NCBI GenBank assembly: GCA_910591455.2
Contig: OU342807.1
Coordinates: forward strand, 14,934,594-14,998,593
DNA from: Pholis gunnellus
Lineage: Eukaryota; Chordata; Actinopteri; Perciformes; Pholidae
Direction of reading: 5' to 3'
Length of the DNA stretch: 64,000 nt
Shown here piece after piece: positions 22,883 through 35,186 of this stretch; position 1 is the stretch's first letter; every line of letters starts with the position of its first letter. The position numbers and the translations under genes are program-made. The notes beneath the pieces were generated by a model. The model worked only from the letters and a program-made list of their open reading frames with translations. It was not told where the DNA came from and searched no databases.

Positions 22883-24382
22883 CAAAAAAAAGAAAAACCT
22901 GACTACTCTTTTTTTTATACACCTTGTTATTGTGCTTGTTACTATACGATGGTATGTGTGTCACTTACCATATCTACATCAAGTCATCCAGGATCAGAGC
23001 CAGATCTTGACTTCACTGAAATGCTTTGATGTGTAGCCAATCACTATGCTGCTTTCCAACATGACAGCTAGTGGTAAATGCCATGTAAACAACGGCATAT
23101 TCTTTATACTCGGCATGCGGTGTTTATTCACTTTCTCCATGTAAATATTAAATCTCCATGTGTAACATAATGTGGTCCATTGATTAATCGAATAATCCAG
23201 TAAATAGTACTTTCCCTTCATTAAGGAACAATAGCAAATATGCAAAAGCGAAAATTAGACTGAACTACTACTTGGTTTCCCTTTTGCAAAATTCAACATT
23301 ATTACTTTATTTACATTTAATAATATTATCTGCCAAAACTAAACCAATTCAGTGCATTTAAGTGCCATATTACGTTCTTGGTTTTAAGGTTCCAGACAAA
23401 TTATTATTTTATTTTTTTACCACCGTCCCAGACTAATAATTTCAACTGTCCCAAAGTCAGTGTTAACCATCAACGTTGACAAATTATCAGAGGCATTTGC
23501 GAAAGAAGTAACCTCTTTTACTGATTGCGCATTGACTTGTTTAGCCATATGATGGATTTGGTGATACAGATATTATGCCAATGTGATGGGGGTATTTTTT
23601 TCTGTGTGGTATTCTGAATAAGGTCTCATTGATTCGCACGAAAAAGTACATTGCTTCATCTATCAGTTGTAGAGGGGGTCTGTGAGATTGGATGGTCGTT
23701 TTCAGAGATAAAAATATTGATTTAATATCTCAGCATTCATACCTTGAGGTCCTTGCAAAGATTGACAGGCTGAGTTTAATTTTAATTATACCTTTAGGTG
23801 CTGCTATCTGTATTTAATTGCAAAAAATCTTAAATATTTCATGCAGCAATTTGAGCACTGATTAACCGATTAACAGAGTATGTTCTATAATTGGTACATT
23901 TTGGTACTGTCCTAACGATTAGAGGGTATTATCCAACTTTTTAGACAACCGCTAAGGATATGCTGTACATTTTTAGGTTTTATCCTGGTACAACTAGGGC
24001 CTGTTTGTCTCAGTGTGGACATGGATGGAAACAGTAGTAACTACAGAACTGTGCGAGTCTCAAAGGAGCTGTGAAGTCTGGGCAGACAGAAGAAGCTGGA
24101 GCAGGAGATGAAGGGAGATGGACCGTGGGTGGAGCGTGAGATAGATGGAGGAGGGGCATTTTTTTAAAGCTATTTCTAACCTCTAGATGTTCCCTGTGAG
24201 GAAATGTGCCGCAGCCAGTAAATAGTTTTACCAACATCACGTGTAAAGGTTTCAACTAGGACGCCGAAAGCACATTCAAATGTGTGGAAGCCATCTTCAT
24301 GTCAAAAGTCGAGCAGGAGATGCTGCATTTCCTGTGAGTCCCGTTACGTTGCATCACGTTCGTCATCCTGCTCTACAGCATG
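22882..24382. other. AT-rich non-coding DNA, no gene recognised
   Basis: No recognisable domain. A TTGATTAATCGAATAATCC word near 23178-23197 could be a remnant of the hAT-like family seen at 19400, 56350 and 61326, but it is too short to call. Confidence 0.5.
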
Positions 24383-24385
24383 GAA

Positions 24386-24417
<32 letters not shown>

Positions 24418-24486
24418 CAACAGAGACAGAATTAGAGAGAAAGAGTTGGAGAGAGAGAGAGAGGGAGAGAGAGAGAGAGAGAGAGA
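24383..24486. repeat. (GA)n-rich purine tract
   Basis: Interrupted GA repeats over about 100 bp. They produce the artefactual RERERE frame at 24282-24491. Confidence 0.95.
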
Positions 24487-25754
24487 TATAGAAGCTAACA
24501 TGTTGAGAGGTACAGACAGCATTAAGCCATATTAAAGGAGATTAGGGCAAGCAATCAGTATTGGTCGCCATGGAAACACCAAGCCTAAACTCGGTCATTA
24601 AGTGGAGCCGGCTGGCTATATAGCCAAGACTAAGATTCTGCAATGGGGATAAGCTAAATGTTATCTACCTCCCACCCGCCCCACCCCCTCCCTCAGCTTT
24701 CTGCCCATAATTCGGGATAACATGACAATCTACATCCCAGATAATCTTTGTCCTCTACATGTATTTATACTTGTTCTGCTTATTTATGGCAACATGGATT
24801 GTCGAAAGAAATCTTCTGGTGCTTTCTATCATAACTGTCCACCACTGTGATTCCGCGAGCACCGCCTAAAAGTGTGAAAATAAGGCTGGTTATGTTTTTG
24901 GTGGATTTTCATACCCTTTGTAAATTGTAACCCCCAAATTGCCCGATAAACTGCCTTAAGAGATGGCCCTTTATTTAGCGTTTTTGTGTGAACAACCGCC
25001 ATGACAAGAACTGCCCCAATTCCACCCGTGCCAAGCGAAAAAAAAAGAGGGTGAGAGGCTTTTCAGCCCATTGGGCTCTTGAAAGGTAGTCGGCTAAAAT
25101 GCAGGCTTAAATATGAGCGCTAAGCCAGAGAGCTTCACGATTCGAGTCACAAGCACAGAGAGAAAGAGAGCAAGGTAACATAAGGACACTATTGTTTGTA
25201 GTTGTATAATTTGAAGAAAACAAAAATGTTATTTCAAGCTAAGCACTCGTTAAGGTATTTTACAGCACATTATACACTCATTATGCAGTCTGAGCAATAA
25301 TATGCTTCAGCTGGAAGCTGAATGATTCAGGTCTTTTTCGTCCAAACATATTGTTTGTATAGAAATCAGTGTTTTTTTGTCTTCTTTTTCTCATCCTTTG
25401 TTTATCATTCTACACTGACTATGATGATGACATGATGAGGACATGGTGTTGTATATCTGTAGCTAAATTTTAAATCAATTTAATGCTTCACGGTGCACAT
25501 ATTATGTTCACAAAGATGCAGTAAAACAACAATAATGTACTAAAGGACCATTAAACAAACAACAATAAAACAAACAAGTGCATTTAAACTAAATACTTAC
25601 TACTGGAACTGTGTTCCATTGAAAAATTGTAATACAATTCTGCTAAAATAATTGCTCCAAATGTGCGCTAATGCAAATCCTCTGAGGCAAATTTTTCAAA
25701 CCAACGATATGCTTTCCTCATGCGTCCTAAAAGTGGTGGAATCTGTGCCACCTC
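24487..25754. other. Non-coding DNA with an X-box-like word
   Basis: Unique-looking sequence. GTCGCCATGGAAAC at 24564-24577 is close to the RFX X-box consensus GTTGCCATGGCAAC. The 24540-24900 stretch has the even composition of a possible conserved non-coding element. No exon recognised. Confidence 0.4.
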
Positions 25755-26240
25755 CAGGTGGCAACATCCTGTTTGAAAAAGTGAAGCCAATGTGGAAGTG
25801 CCTTAAACTATCTTTTAAATCAGTGGGCGACTCCTCTGGTTGCAAAAAGAAGCCTGACTGTAATTAAGTCTATAAGAAAATTGACGTACTTCTCACTTGA
25901 TTTGTTACCTCAGTAAACGTAAACATGAGTCTGTGGTCTCAGTCACTATTCAACAATTCAAGTCTTCTTCAATACAGCATTTAGTAAATGATGGTCCCAT
26001 TTAGTGTACAATAGAGAGGCAGGGTATGCTTTAGGGCGGGACTGCATGGTGATTGGCAGGTTGTACTTTTCTACTATCTCCACCATCTCGTGTGACTTCT
26101 GATTGCAAAAAAAGCAAGATGGCGACTACCAAAAAATGAGAATGCGACTATCAAGAAATGAGATGGCGACAGCCAAAACGCCAAACTCAAGGCTTCAGTA
26201 CACAAACAGATGGTTGATGTCACGGTGGCTCATATATATA
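25755..26240 (+). repeat. Percomorph interspersed repeat hosting the Tc1 insertion
   Basis: The words GTGAAGCCAATGTGGAAGTG, TTACTTCCTCAGTAAAC-like TTGTTACCTCAGTAAACG, CAAGTCTTCTTCAATACAGC and AGGGTATGCTTTAGGGCGGG are landmarks of a repeat I recall as widespread in percomorph genomes. So is the AAGATGGCGAC/AAACTCAAGGCTTCA end region. In this copy the AAGATGGCGACTACCAAA motif is repeated in degenerate form (26116-26181). The repeat ends in a TATATACAG-like tail that is interrupted by the element at 26241. Class unknown, no coding capacity. Confidence 0.5.
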
Positions 26241-26609
26241 CAGGACTGTCTCAGAAAATTAGAATATTGTGATAAAGTTCTTTATTTTGTGTAATGCAAT
26301 TAAAAAAACAAAAATGTCATGCATTCTGGATTCATTACAAATCAACTGAAATATTGCAAGCCTTTTATTCTTTTAATATTGCTGATTATGGCTTACAGCT
26401 TAAGAAAACTCAAATATCCTATCTCTAAATATTAGAATATCATGAAAAAGTATACTAGTAGGGTATTCAACTAATCACTTGAATCGTCTAATTAACTCGA
26501 AACACCTGCAAGGGTTTCCTGAGCCTTGAAAAACACTCAGCTTGGTTCAGTAAACTAAATCACACGTATGGGGATTATCACAATATTCTAATTTTCTGAG
26601 ACAGTCCTG
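26241..26609. mobile_element. Internally deleted Tc1/mariner-like transposon (369 bp)
   Basis: Both ends carry the same inverted repeat, starting CAGGACTGTCTCAGAAAATT, with over 30 bp of perfect match (26241-26275 against 26575-26609). TA dinucleotides flank both ends, the Tc1/mariner target duplication; the surroundings are (TA)n, so the exact duplicated TA is ambiguous. A second, related word, CTAAATATTAGAATATCATG, lies at 26425-26444. It repeats the terminal AAAATTAGAATATTGTGATAA in direct orientation, as in Tc1-like elements with the IR/DR layout. No transposase frame remains. From memory, full-length relatives with transposase occur in fishes. The perfect terminal repeats suggest a fairly recent insertion. 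Confidence 0.9.
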
Positions 26610-26629
26610 TATATATATATATATATATA
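26610..26629. repeat. (TA)n microsatellite flanking the Tc1 element
   Basis: The right flank of the element continues as TA repeats. The left flank (26232-26240) is also ATATATATA, so the element sits inside one original tract. Confidence 0.9.
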
Positions 26630-27194
26630 CACAGGTATATAACCTATAGTCACCTCCTGCCCTTAACCACCTGGAGATGAGATGTTCTAATCGAATGTTC
26701 TAATCCAGAACCCTGTGTATCAAACTTTTCAAATGTTTTCTGTAAGGTATTGCAATGTATGCTTTATTTTTGTACTCTGAATATATTGGGATGTATACGT
26801 ACAGTCATAGGCTGCATTTGAGTAGCAGAAAGAAGAATTGACTGGAGACGGTTACAGTATTTAAATCAATACACACTGCTACAGCAGTATGCCTGCCAAA
26901 CTCTGCAGGCAGCCAGGAATAGTATCCACAGTCTGACAGACACAATGTCACTGACACTGGTACATTATGGTATATACAGGAGGTGTCAAGGGCAGTGAGT
27001 ATGAGCTGGTATCACCAACCGGTACTAAAAGCTGCTTTATTATCTGACTTTTTAGTTCTACTCAACTCTGACACTATTTAAAGCATATTCCGGCTCACTG
27101 TTTTGGTGTCAAGGCCCACCGCTGTTACTGTATGGTTCATTCTTACAGCTCAAACCCAGTTTACACTTTGTGCTCAGCAATAAACACCACATAG
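26630..27194. other. Non-coding DNA, no gene recognised
   Basis: Unique-looking AT-rich sequence without a domain-bearing frame. Confidence 0.45.
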
Positions 27195-27440
27195 ATGCAG
27201 TTTTTGAAACTAGCTACCAAACACAGTAGAGCATTTAGCAGCTAAAAAGCCAAGTATTTCCTTCAGGAGTTGGTGGAGACCAAAACGGAACCAAAAGTAG
27301 AGCAAATATTGGGCCTGCATACAAATCCGGTGCACACAACTCTAAATGAATGCTCACACTGCTACACATCCAGTACGTATCTAAACAAATGTTTGCAAAC
27401 AAGTTTGCTATATCAACTTTGTAAGGTAGTAATATGTCAA
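27195..27440 (+). repeat. Percomorph interspersed repeat (unclassified)
   Basis: The words GAGCATTTAGCAGCTAAAAA, CCTTCAGGAGTTGGTGGAGA and CCAGTACGTATCT resemble a repeat common in percomorph genomes, by recall. The frames on both strands here (about 77-91 codons) are therefore unlikely to be genes. Ends approximate. Confidence 0.45.
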
Positions 27441-29240
27441 TGTTGTGTTTGCAGCTTGTTTCCACTGTGCCTAGTTGGCAAAAAAAATGCATTTCCAGTG
27501 TGACATGCATTTTTTTTTCACTGTTTAAGGTTGTAATGCTCGATTGCTGGCAGTTAGCTTAGTAATATACACAAGCCAAGGAGGCAGGAGAAGGTGGAAG
27601 GCTTTTTTTAAAATATCCTAAAGATACATATCAGTGCAGACCTGGTATGTATTGAACTTGAGGCAGGGTAAAAAAACAAATAAAATAAATGTCCCATGGA
27701 GAAGCGGCAGCTATTCACTTTATTCAGCACATATTCTTCGAACTGATAGGGGGGAAATTCAACAGCACCAGCAGCCATGGTTTATCTAAGCTTTTATTTT
27801 CTACTCCTACCTCGTTATTAGGTCAACAACACACAATCCCTGCATGCTCGTCATCCATTACACAGAAGTGTCGACACTGCTCATCCAGGATGTAGCTTTA
27901 GCTCCTACAAATTGAATTGGGAACATTAATATTCCGCTCGGGGCTCCTGTGCGCTCGGGCGGGGCTCTACACGGGGAAGTGGAGAGAGAAGTATAATGTT
28001 CTGTCAGCATATGCGCTGGGCCCCGTCCATCTGTGTGATGGGGCCCCACAGCAGCACTAATATCCCTCTGCACTGCCCTGGAAGCCAGTACACTCAAGGG
28101 CCCCCAGTGGGCAAAGTAGGAGAAAATGTTCCCCATATAGTACTTGGTGTGTGGTATCTGTGTGTGTGTGTTTCTGACCTGTGCTTGTGTACATGTACCA
28201 GCAAGTGCTTGTCTGTATTACACAAGCCCACACATGTAAATTCTGCCCTTTCATGACCATGTGAGTACAGCAGCATATACTACAGCGCCCTGTCTGCTAT
28301 GTTGTGACAGAGGTCACCTGTCTGCAATCTGGGGACTGCTCTGTCATTCTCTCTCCTCCCCTTTCCTATTACCCTATTAGCTATTTCCCCAGAGGCACCT
28401 TATCCTTACTGCCATCTGCTGGCACGGCATGCATACTGATTAATTAACAAACACGGCTAAAAACAGGCTGGGCACTCATTCAAACAGTCATTATATAGGA
28501 CATGGAGGGGTCGAAGGGGGGGGTTTGAGTGTCAGAAGTTTGTCGCCAGATTCCTTGATCGTTTTTTTTTTCCTCACTCTTTGAGGTTCATCAAACTCGT
28601 GGTTTTGCCTCCCTCGCCCTCGTCCTATGATACCATTGGGGAGAAGAGCTGAAAAAAAGGGAGAGGATTGGGATGTGCCATCTTCTAATAGAGGCCAACA
28701 AGTGAGGATAAGTGAGGAGATGACTCAAGGAAAGGTGGAAGTTTTGAGATCCAGCCGGGCACATTTAGAGCCGCAGCGATGTCAGATCCGACAGAAATAC
28801 AAGACGATTAAGAGTGAGTTATGAGCCTCGGGGGAGTTATTGGCTTTGGGATTTTTTATGGCCATTGTGATAGACAGAAATTGGTTGGCCCTCAATCAGG
28901 ATCTTAACATTATCGGATGTATATTATAAATATGTGCGCCAGGGTGTGCAGCAGTGAGTGCACAAATGTGTGTGAGAAGGTAACCCCTCATGGTCCTAGA
29001 GATTGGGATCAGGGTTAAGTACTATCTTGCGTTTACACACAAAAACACACTCTTACACACACCGTAAGATAAAGCCTTGTTCTTAATGTAAGATCAGTGG
29101 ATCAGCGATGAGGAAAGATGGATTATTTGCAACTGATGCGACCTGGGGCCATAAAGCAAGATGTGAAATAACAGAGAGAGAAAAAAAAAGAAGTGGGAGT
29201 GCGTCTGAAACCAGCCTGCTAGCATTATCCCCTGTGACTC

Positions 29241-29241
<1 letters not shown>
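27441..29241. other. Non-coding DNA, GC-rich patch at 27930-28130
   Basis: The patch 27930-28130 is GC-rich and contains a hairpin at 28018-28047. Overlapping frames there have no known domain. The stretch 28380-28500 is unique-looking. A T-run lies at 28562-28571. Confidence 0.45.
28018..28047. repeat. GC-rich imperfect hairpin
   Basis: GGGCC..CCATC pairs with GATGGGGCCC across a 5-nt loop, with a 4-nt bulge in the left arm. Confidence 0.7.
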
Positions 29242-29287
<46 letters not shown>

Positions 29288-29291
29288 ACAC
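29242..29291. repeat. Poly-C (32 nt) followed by (AC)n
   Basis: 32 consecutive C bases (29242-29273) pass straight into about nine AC units. The minus strand is a 32-nt G-run. Such tracts can fold as i-motif and G-quadruplex, and their length is often unreliable in assemblies. Confidence 0.97.
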
Positions 29292-29945
29292 AAACCATTA
29301 TCATGAAACATCTGTCCGCCCTGTTGACCCCCCTCAGCTCAGGTCAAATAAGGCCGATTACGCTGTAGTGAGATGGATGGGAAGATACAGATTGATGTGT
29401 GTGTGTGTGGGGTTAACCCTGTCTGGATTTTATGTTGCGTAGTGTTATGTGTGCCCTAGGCCAGAGGGCTGACGCTGTGTAATCCTGATAGTTACATATC
29501 TTCCACAGCAAGGCACATACCACTGGGAGGATTCCTCAAGTGTATTTTAAAAACAGTGTTGCACTGTAAAACCAGTCTGCATTGTACTTTAAAATGTTGC
29601 ATAATTGAAAGGAAAGTAGGCGATGGACTAACATATCTGGGTACTCAGTGGTTTTTTGTTTATCAGGACACCTTGTCATGTATTACATACCTGGTCAGAA
29701 TTGTCAAACAAATTCCCTGATGACACATAATGCTATTGTTTTTTTTAGCCCCCAAAAAAAGGGTTTGTGTCAACTTGTTTCTGCAGCTCTGCACTTGAGC
29801 TTTAGCTTTAACTAGCTACCACAGCAGGGGAAATATACCCATTTTCAACATTCATTCACGCTAAGACAGTCCAAGAACATTAGTAAATGTGAACAACTCT
29901 CTCTGAAAGAGTACTGAAACTCAAATTTGTGATGTCATCAAATAA
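29292..29945. other. Non-coding DNA, no gene recognised
   Basis: A short GT run near 29395-29409 and T- and A-runs near 29739-29760. No domain-bearing frame. Confidence 0.5.
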
Positions 29946-30070
29946 TCCATAAATTACTGAGTACTGACTTTTAAACATTGGTAATTACTTTTACGAATGA
30001 GCACATGCCTCCTAACCATTTTTTGTCTAGAATACATTTGACTGAAATGATAATGAAATTAAAAGAAACA
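29946..30070 (+). repeat. 125-bp direct repeat, copy 1
   Basis: This 125-bp block recurs at 35062-35186 in the same orientation with three substitutions and no indels (about 97.6% identity). Homology stops sharply at both ends, between TCCATAAATT and AAAAGAAACA. I see no terminal repeats, target duplication or poly-A. It may be two copies of a short dispersed element or a recent local duplication. Confidence 0.95.
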
Positions 30071-30184
30071 GCCTGGAACTGCTCTACCTATCTTCATACA
30101 GCGGCTCCAATAATGTCTTACGAAAAGTTACTCCTAATTTTCTTTCCGAAAGCCAGCGACACGTATCAATTTCTGCTCGTTACG

Positions 30185-30300
30185 TAAATACGTTTTTTTC
30201 AAAATAAACTTCCGTCTTCACATAAAACTCAGTTAGGTTTAGTCAACAACACTACTTAGTTAGGTTGAGACTAGATCATGAAATGCTACTTGTTTCACAC
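30185..30300 (+). repeat. Percomorph interspersed repeat fragment
   Basis: TTCAAAATAAACTTCCGTCT and AACTCAGTTAGGTTTAGTC with a second TTAGTTAGGTT match a repeat I recall as frequent in percomorph fish. Unclassified; ends approximate. Confidence 0.45.
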
Positions 30301-31175
30301 GAAGAACAAACAGTGCTCTCTGGCTGAAAGATCGCTGTTTGTTATATGGGTACATATCGTCCCTGTTGGGCGGAAACTTTGTATCCATATTTCGAAATCA
30401 ATGCTATTAGTCACCCTTTACGTCTGTCTGTCGGAGTTTTAATATTTTACCCATAAAAAAACATTAATAGGAGTTTGTAACTAAATCGCATAACTCTATC
30501 GGATCTTCTAACTGTCGGCAAACCTCATAGCTTTAACCCGCCGCTCGGTGTGGGAGAATCCCGTCGTGAAACCTCTCCACAGCGCTGGCTGCATCTTGCC
30601 AGGCACATATTCTCGGGATGAAGGTGGCTCACAGCTCCGACTGTGAACTTGCCCAAGCCTTGGTTTTTTCCAGGGCTGTGTACTTTTTGCCGGGAGACGG
30701 AGAGTTTTGCTAACATTATTTGCTGAGGAGACTAGCGTAGCTAGCTAGCAATGCGACCTCAGTGGCTGTGCAGCCAAACATCAAAATGATGTGTGGTGGT
30801 TATTGCTCAGTGAAACCAAGTGTTACTATTACAGACACCAACATCCAGAGAGCATATTATACATTCATATGTTAATAAGCTAAAGTACATGGGATTTATT
30901 TTCTTTTTTAACTTTCATCATTTTAGCCGGCAAAACAGTCAAAAATTGCTAAATTGATGATATATATCGCTAAATTGGGTAAATGTTATTGTAAAACTGA
31001 GAATTTGACTGCCTAAATGTTCATTGTAAACATCTATAAACATATTAAAATGTATTTGCACAATGTTAATAAATCATTGTTTAAACGGGCTAAGCTAAGC
31101 ATGGCTGTCGTTACAGAAAAAGTGTTTTGGCAGAGTTGTGTGTGTGCTTAATCACAACTAGGATAAAATGTGTTT

Positions 31176-31188
31176 GGGGGGGGGGGGG
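31176..31188. repeat. G13 homopolymer
   Basis: 13 consecutive G bases in AT-rich surroundings. Confidence 0.95.
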
Positions 31189-33081
31189 TACAAATTAATT
31201 ATGCCAAGGAAGCTGTTTTGTATCCTGTTTGTCTCTTTATTTGTTGGCATGGAACTTCAAAAAGTTGTTTACATATTCCAATTTAATTTGGTGAACAGTT
31301 GGGCCAAGGAACAAATTAATACTGTTTCTTTTTTAAGGGTTTTTTACACCTAACATTGTGAGATTTCTGAGACAATTTTACTTGTTTTTTTTTTCTCACA
31401 AAAACTGCAGTTAAAAACATCTGACATTCTAATTTTATAATAGGCTTTTCATTTCTTTTATTTTCTTACTATACAAATGTGTAATTTCTGATATTGAAAT
31501 AACAAATTGAGATGCTTGTGCAGCCCTTACTGGACTCATTAAAATGTTGGCAGTCAAATAAAGTCTTACTCCGTGTGTAAATTACGTGGAATATAGAGAT
31601 GTCAATGCCAAGTCATAGCACTCAGAGCACTGGCGATCTGCCACAGGTAGGATTGGATAGTGCAACACATGCAACATGCTGCACAAACATTCTGTGTTGT
31701 CCCCTGCATGGATGGGATTTTTAGTTTAGGCCTCAGGTGGAGGAACAATTTTCAATCCAAGCTTTGTTAAAATGACAGCCACCTAAATAAACACACGTAA
31801 TGACATCATCATTATTGCTTTACATTTGTCTTCGTTAATGACACTTCTACCACTTCTTTAAATAGATAGTAAGTTGTCAAGATGTTGCTGTTTTTGTTAA
31901 CGCCTCAGACTGAAATGCTAGCATAATGAGGTGAAGCCTCGTGCCGTTGTCATTAATTCTGACTTTAATGGTTTTCTTGTGACTTATTATTCTTTGAACA
32001 GCTATCCATCAGAGATATCAAATGTGTCTTGCCGAGTTACCCTGCGGCTCAGCTGTCTGCTGCTCCGTGTTGCCAATACCCTATACCCTGACTGCAGTGT
32101 TTGACTACCAGCTCCTGCTGTGCAGTCACATCAGACTTTATTTCTCCTTACTGCTGCTCTCATAAAACGCTAATAAAATAACAAGTAGAGCTGAGCGCTT
32201 GTTTAAGACTAAGCGTTCAGCCCACATACAAATACAGCAGAGCACAAAGTAGAGTTCAAAGAATCCACTGTACTGTATCAGCCAACGTTAAGCTGTGTCT
32301 AGTGCACTGGCCTCCTTGATTGTTTTCACTTGAGTCTCACGCTATGTGAGCTGTAACCCCTCAGGCTCAAAGCTGTGCATTTGGAACTGTTCTGCTAAGT
32401 GATCCCTACTGGCTAAGCGGCAGTCCTGTCTGTGCCTATAGACATTAATGAGATTTTGCCTAAACAAGATAGTAAGTGCGTTGTCTGTGTTCATTCACAT
32501 CAACTTTTCTCACGACACAAACACTCTGCGAGCTGTAAATACTGCAGTCAAAGCCCTGTAAGTAGCATGCAGCTTGTATTTCATCCAAAACCCCTTCCAT
32601 CATGCATCATATTGATATTGTTTCAAAGCGGATTAATTTCCTCTGAATGTGCATCATTGCATGCATCGCTCCTGACGTGCCCTTACTGTAGGATTCTGCA
32701 AAATCTGCACTTTTTCTCATCAAGCCTGCAGGGGTGAAGTTAGCTATGCAAGTCAATAATATAGCTGATGGATTAAGTCAAAAGGGTATGAGGGAGAAAA
32801 GAACAAAGAGACAGAGATATATTTTTCATTATATATTTAAAAGGTGCGGCAAAAGGCCAACGGAGCAGATGAAAATGATCCGTCAGTCACAAACCTTACG
32901 GAACCTGCCAGGCAGAAATCCACAGCTGCAAAGCTTCAGGTTGTATCATTGCAATTTACAGTGAGACTTTTTTATGATCTCATATTGGAAGGAATAATTT
33001 ATCAAACGCATTGACCTCTTTGTCACCTGGCTGGATGTACCGTTGAACCCAAAAAATCCATAGTTGCTAACATTCATAAAG

Positions 33082-33102
33082 ACACACACACACACACACA
33101 CA
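33082..33102. repeat. (AC)n microsatellite
   Basis: About ten AC units. Confidence 0.95.
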
Positions 33103-35061
33103 GGGACAGTCTTAATAAGAACATCACATGCCTCGTCTGCCAAAGCCGCATCAATATTTCATATTTACCACAGTATTTATCCACTTCGTTTATCATTCAT
33201 GAATGTTTTTTAGTGTGGCACAGGGGGCACGCAGAAGATCGCTGTGTGTTTATACGTCTTTTGTAAGTATGCCATTTAGATAATGTCACAGGCATTCCAT
33301 AAGCTCCTCTGGCATCTCTGTAACGCCGGTATACAGCCACCGACAAAAGCTATTCTCTGTGAATAAACAAGTGTCCCCTTTTCTCAACACTCAAGCCTTA
33401 ATTATTCATATGGAGCTGAATGAGACATTGTTTATCAAGGCTACGGCACCAGGGGACCTTGTGCTCTGGGCTATACACCTATATGTGTGTGGGGTGCAGT
33501 ATGAGAAAGCAAGAAGAGGAGAGTGGAAAAGATATTGAAGTAGCTCTCGCATAGGCAGCCAACTTTCTAATTGGTAATTAAAATACCTTTGACAGACTAG
33601 CTTTAGCTGTCTTCTTGCTATTGGTATGGTAATGAGGGTTGAAGAGGTAAACTGCGTTCCCACCAGAGGGAAAACGAGGGTGAAGAGAGAGTGTGAGTGT
33701 GTGTTCTTGTCATGATGCACACTGCTTATTATAGCAGTGGGTGCTGACATCATTTGACCCAGAGCATTCGACATACATCCACACGGATATACGATCATAA
33801 AATGATTCTCATTTTAGTTGCAGATTATCTCGTTTTGTCAGTTGATTAGTTGTTTGGGCTAGTGAAAAATGCTGATGACTGTTGCGGTATACACCGAGAA
33901 TGTCCGAGAAAATCCTCACAAATGAGAAGTATGCCTATCATAATGAGCCTGTATTGCTGTATCAACATCATATTAAAGATGCATTTTCTTAAAAACAGTC
34001 TTTATCTCTCTGAAATGATCCGTGTAAGGTGATTGTGTCTTATTTTAACAGTGATATTTTCTATATATATATATAAATAAAATTAGAATTGAGGGAAACG
34101 CATGTTTTAAAGCTAAAAATCAGTCCCTTAAACAAATAGGTAAGCAAGTTATTTTAGAGATTCCATGATTCCATCAGAAATATTCAGAATATAAAGTTCT
34201 AATTTTACTTCTGTTCCATGTCTTTTTTGTTCATGTCAAAATATATGGCATTTCAATTGTAGTAGCATGTCCTCATGTTTTAGCGGCTTAAAGGCCACAT
34301 GAGTAATAGCAAAGGAAATGGCAATGCTTTTATGCCACAGGGGTAACTTTAGATTAAAGGCACTGCAGAGTTCTGTAATTATGGGGTCAAGTTGGACAAC
34401 ATCTCTGCAGGAAGTAGAAGGTGGCATTTCAGGGTGAACTGCATCATCAATTTTTACGTGAAAATGAATTTCTTTGTTGCTCTTTACAAAATGAGACACC
34501 GTGTCAACTATTATGATGGGATGGGATAAAGGACTGCAAATGAAAAGTAGGAAAATGTCAGGTGTCTGTGCATGTCTACAAAATAGACTGTTGACCCTAA
34601 GTTCCAGCTTACAGCCTGTTTAAACACTGGATGGTGTGTGAAGCTGGGAGATAAATTGAGTTCATACATGGTTTAGGACGATGTTTAAAAAATGAAAATT
34701 AGATTTTCACTTTAACTCAGGTCTTTACGGTACGGATTGGCCACTGCTTCCCTGAGCTCCCGTAGTTTACAGTAAATGCGCGAGTCCCCTTCAGACACAG
34801 GTAAAATATCGACATCATAATAAAAATGAAGTTCGTGTCCAGCTGCGTCTCCACTATTTTTCCATTTGACACACAGTTTTGATGTCTGTATCTGTAGAAC
34901 ATGTCAGACATGAAATTTAAACAATTATCTTTAACTCGACATTCCTGTTTCTGATTCAAAATAAGCCCTCTAACATGTTTCTGTGGACAGAACCCCTTTA
35001 TTTGTTACCACAACGCTTTTATTCTTAAACATTTGCAGGCCAGAGTTGTGTCTTGCACGGC

Positions 35062-35186
35062 TCCATAAATTACTGAGTACTGACTTTTAAACATTGGTAA
35101 TTACTTTTACGAATGAGCACATGCCTCTTAACCATTTTTTGTCTCTAATACATTTGACTGAAATGATAATGAAATTAAAAGAAACA
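35062..35186 (+). repeat. 125-bp direct repeat, copy 2
   Basis: Same orientation and length as 29946-30070. The three differences are CCTCTTAACC against CCTCCTAACC (one base) and GTCTCTAATAC against GTCTAGAATAC (two bases). Flanks are unrelated to those of copy 1. Confidence 0.95.

Larger units (their letters stand above)
30301..35061. other. Long AT-rich non-coding stretch, no gene recognised
   Basis: Nearly 5 kb with no domain-bearing frame. The segment 30500-30760 is GC-richer and has TAGCTAGCTAGC words, which may mark repeat-derived sequence. The 130-codon minus frame at 33406-33798 and the 101-codon plus frame at 32432-32737 are unrecognised. Two simple repeats are listed separately. 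Confidence 0.45.

Noticed and set aside
23178..23200. Fourth copy of the hAT-like ATTAATCG family
   Set aside because: Match limited to about 20 AT-rich bases.
25422..25448. C/D-box small RNA suggested by the TGATGATGACATGATGAGGA stretch
   Set aside because: No paired C' and D boxes at proper spacing and no terminal stem.
31098..31112. Another AAGCTAAGC-family member
   Set aside because: Only the CTAAGCTAAGC word is shared; surrounding landmarks are missing.
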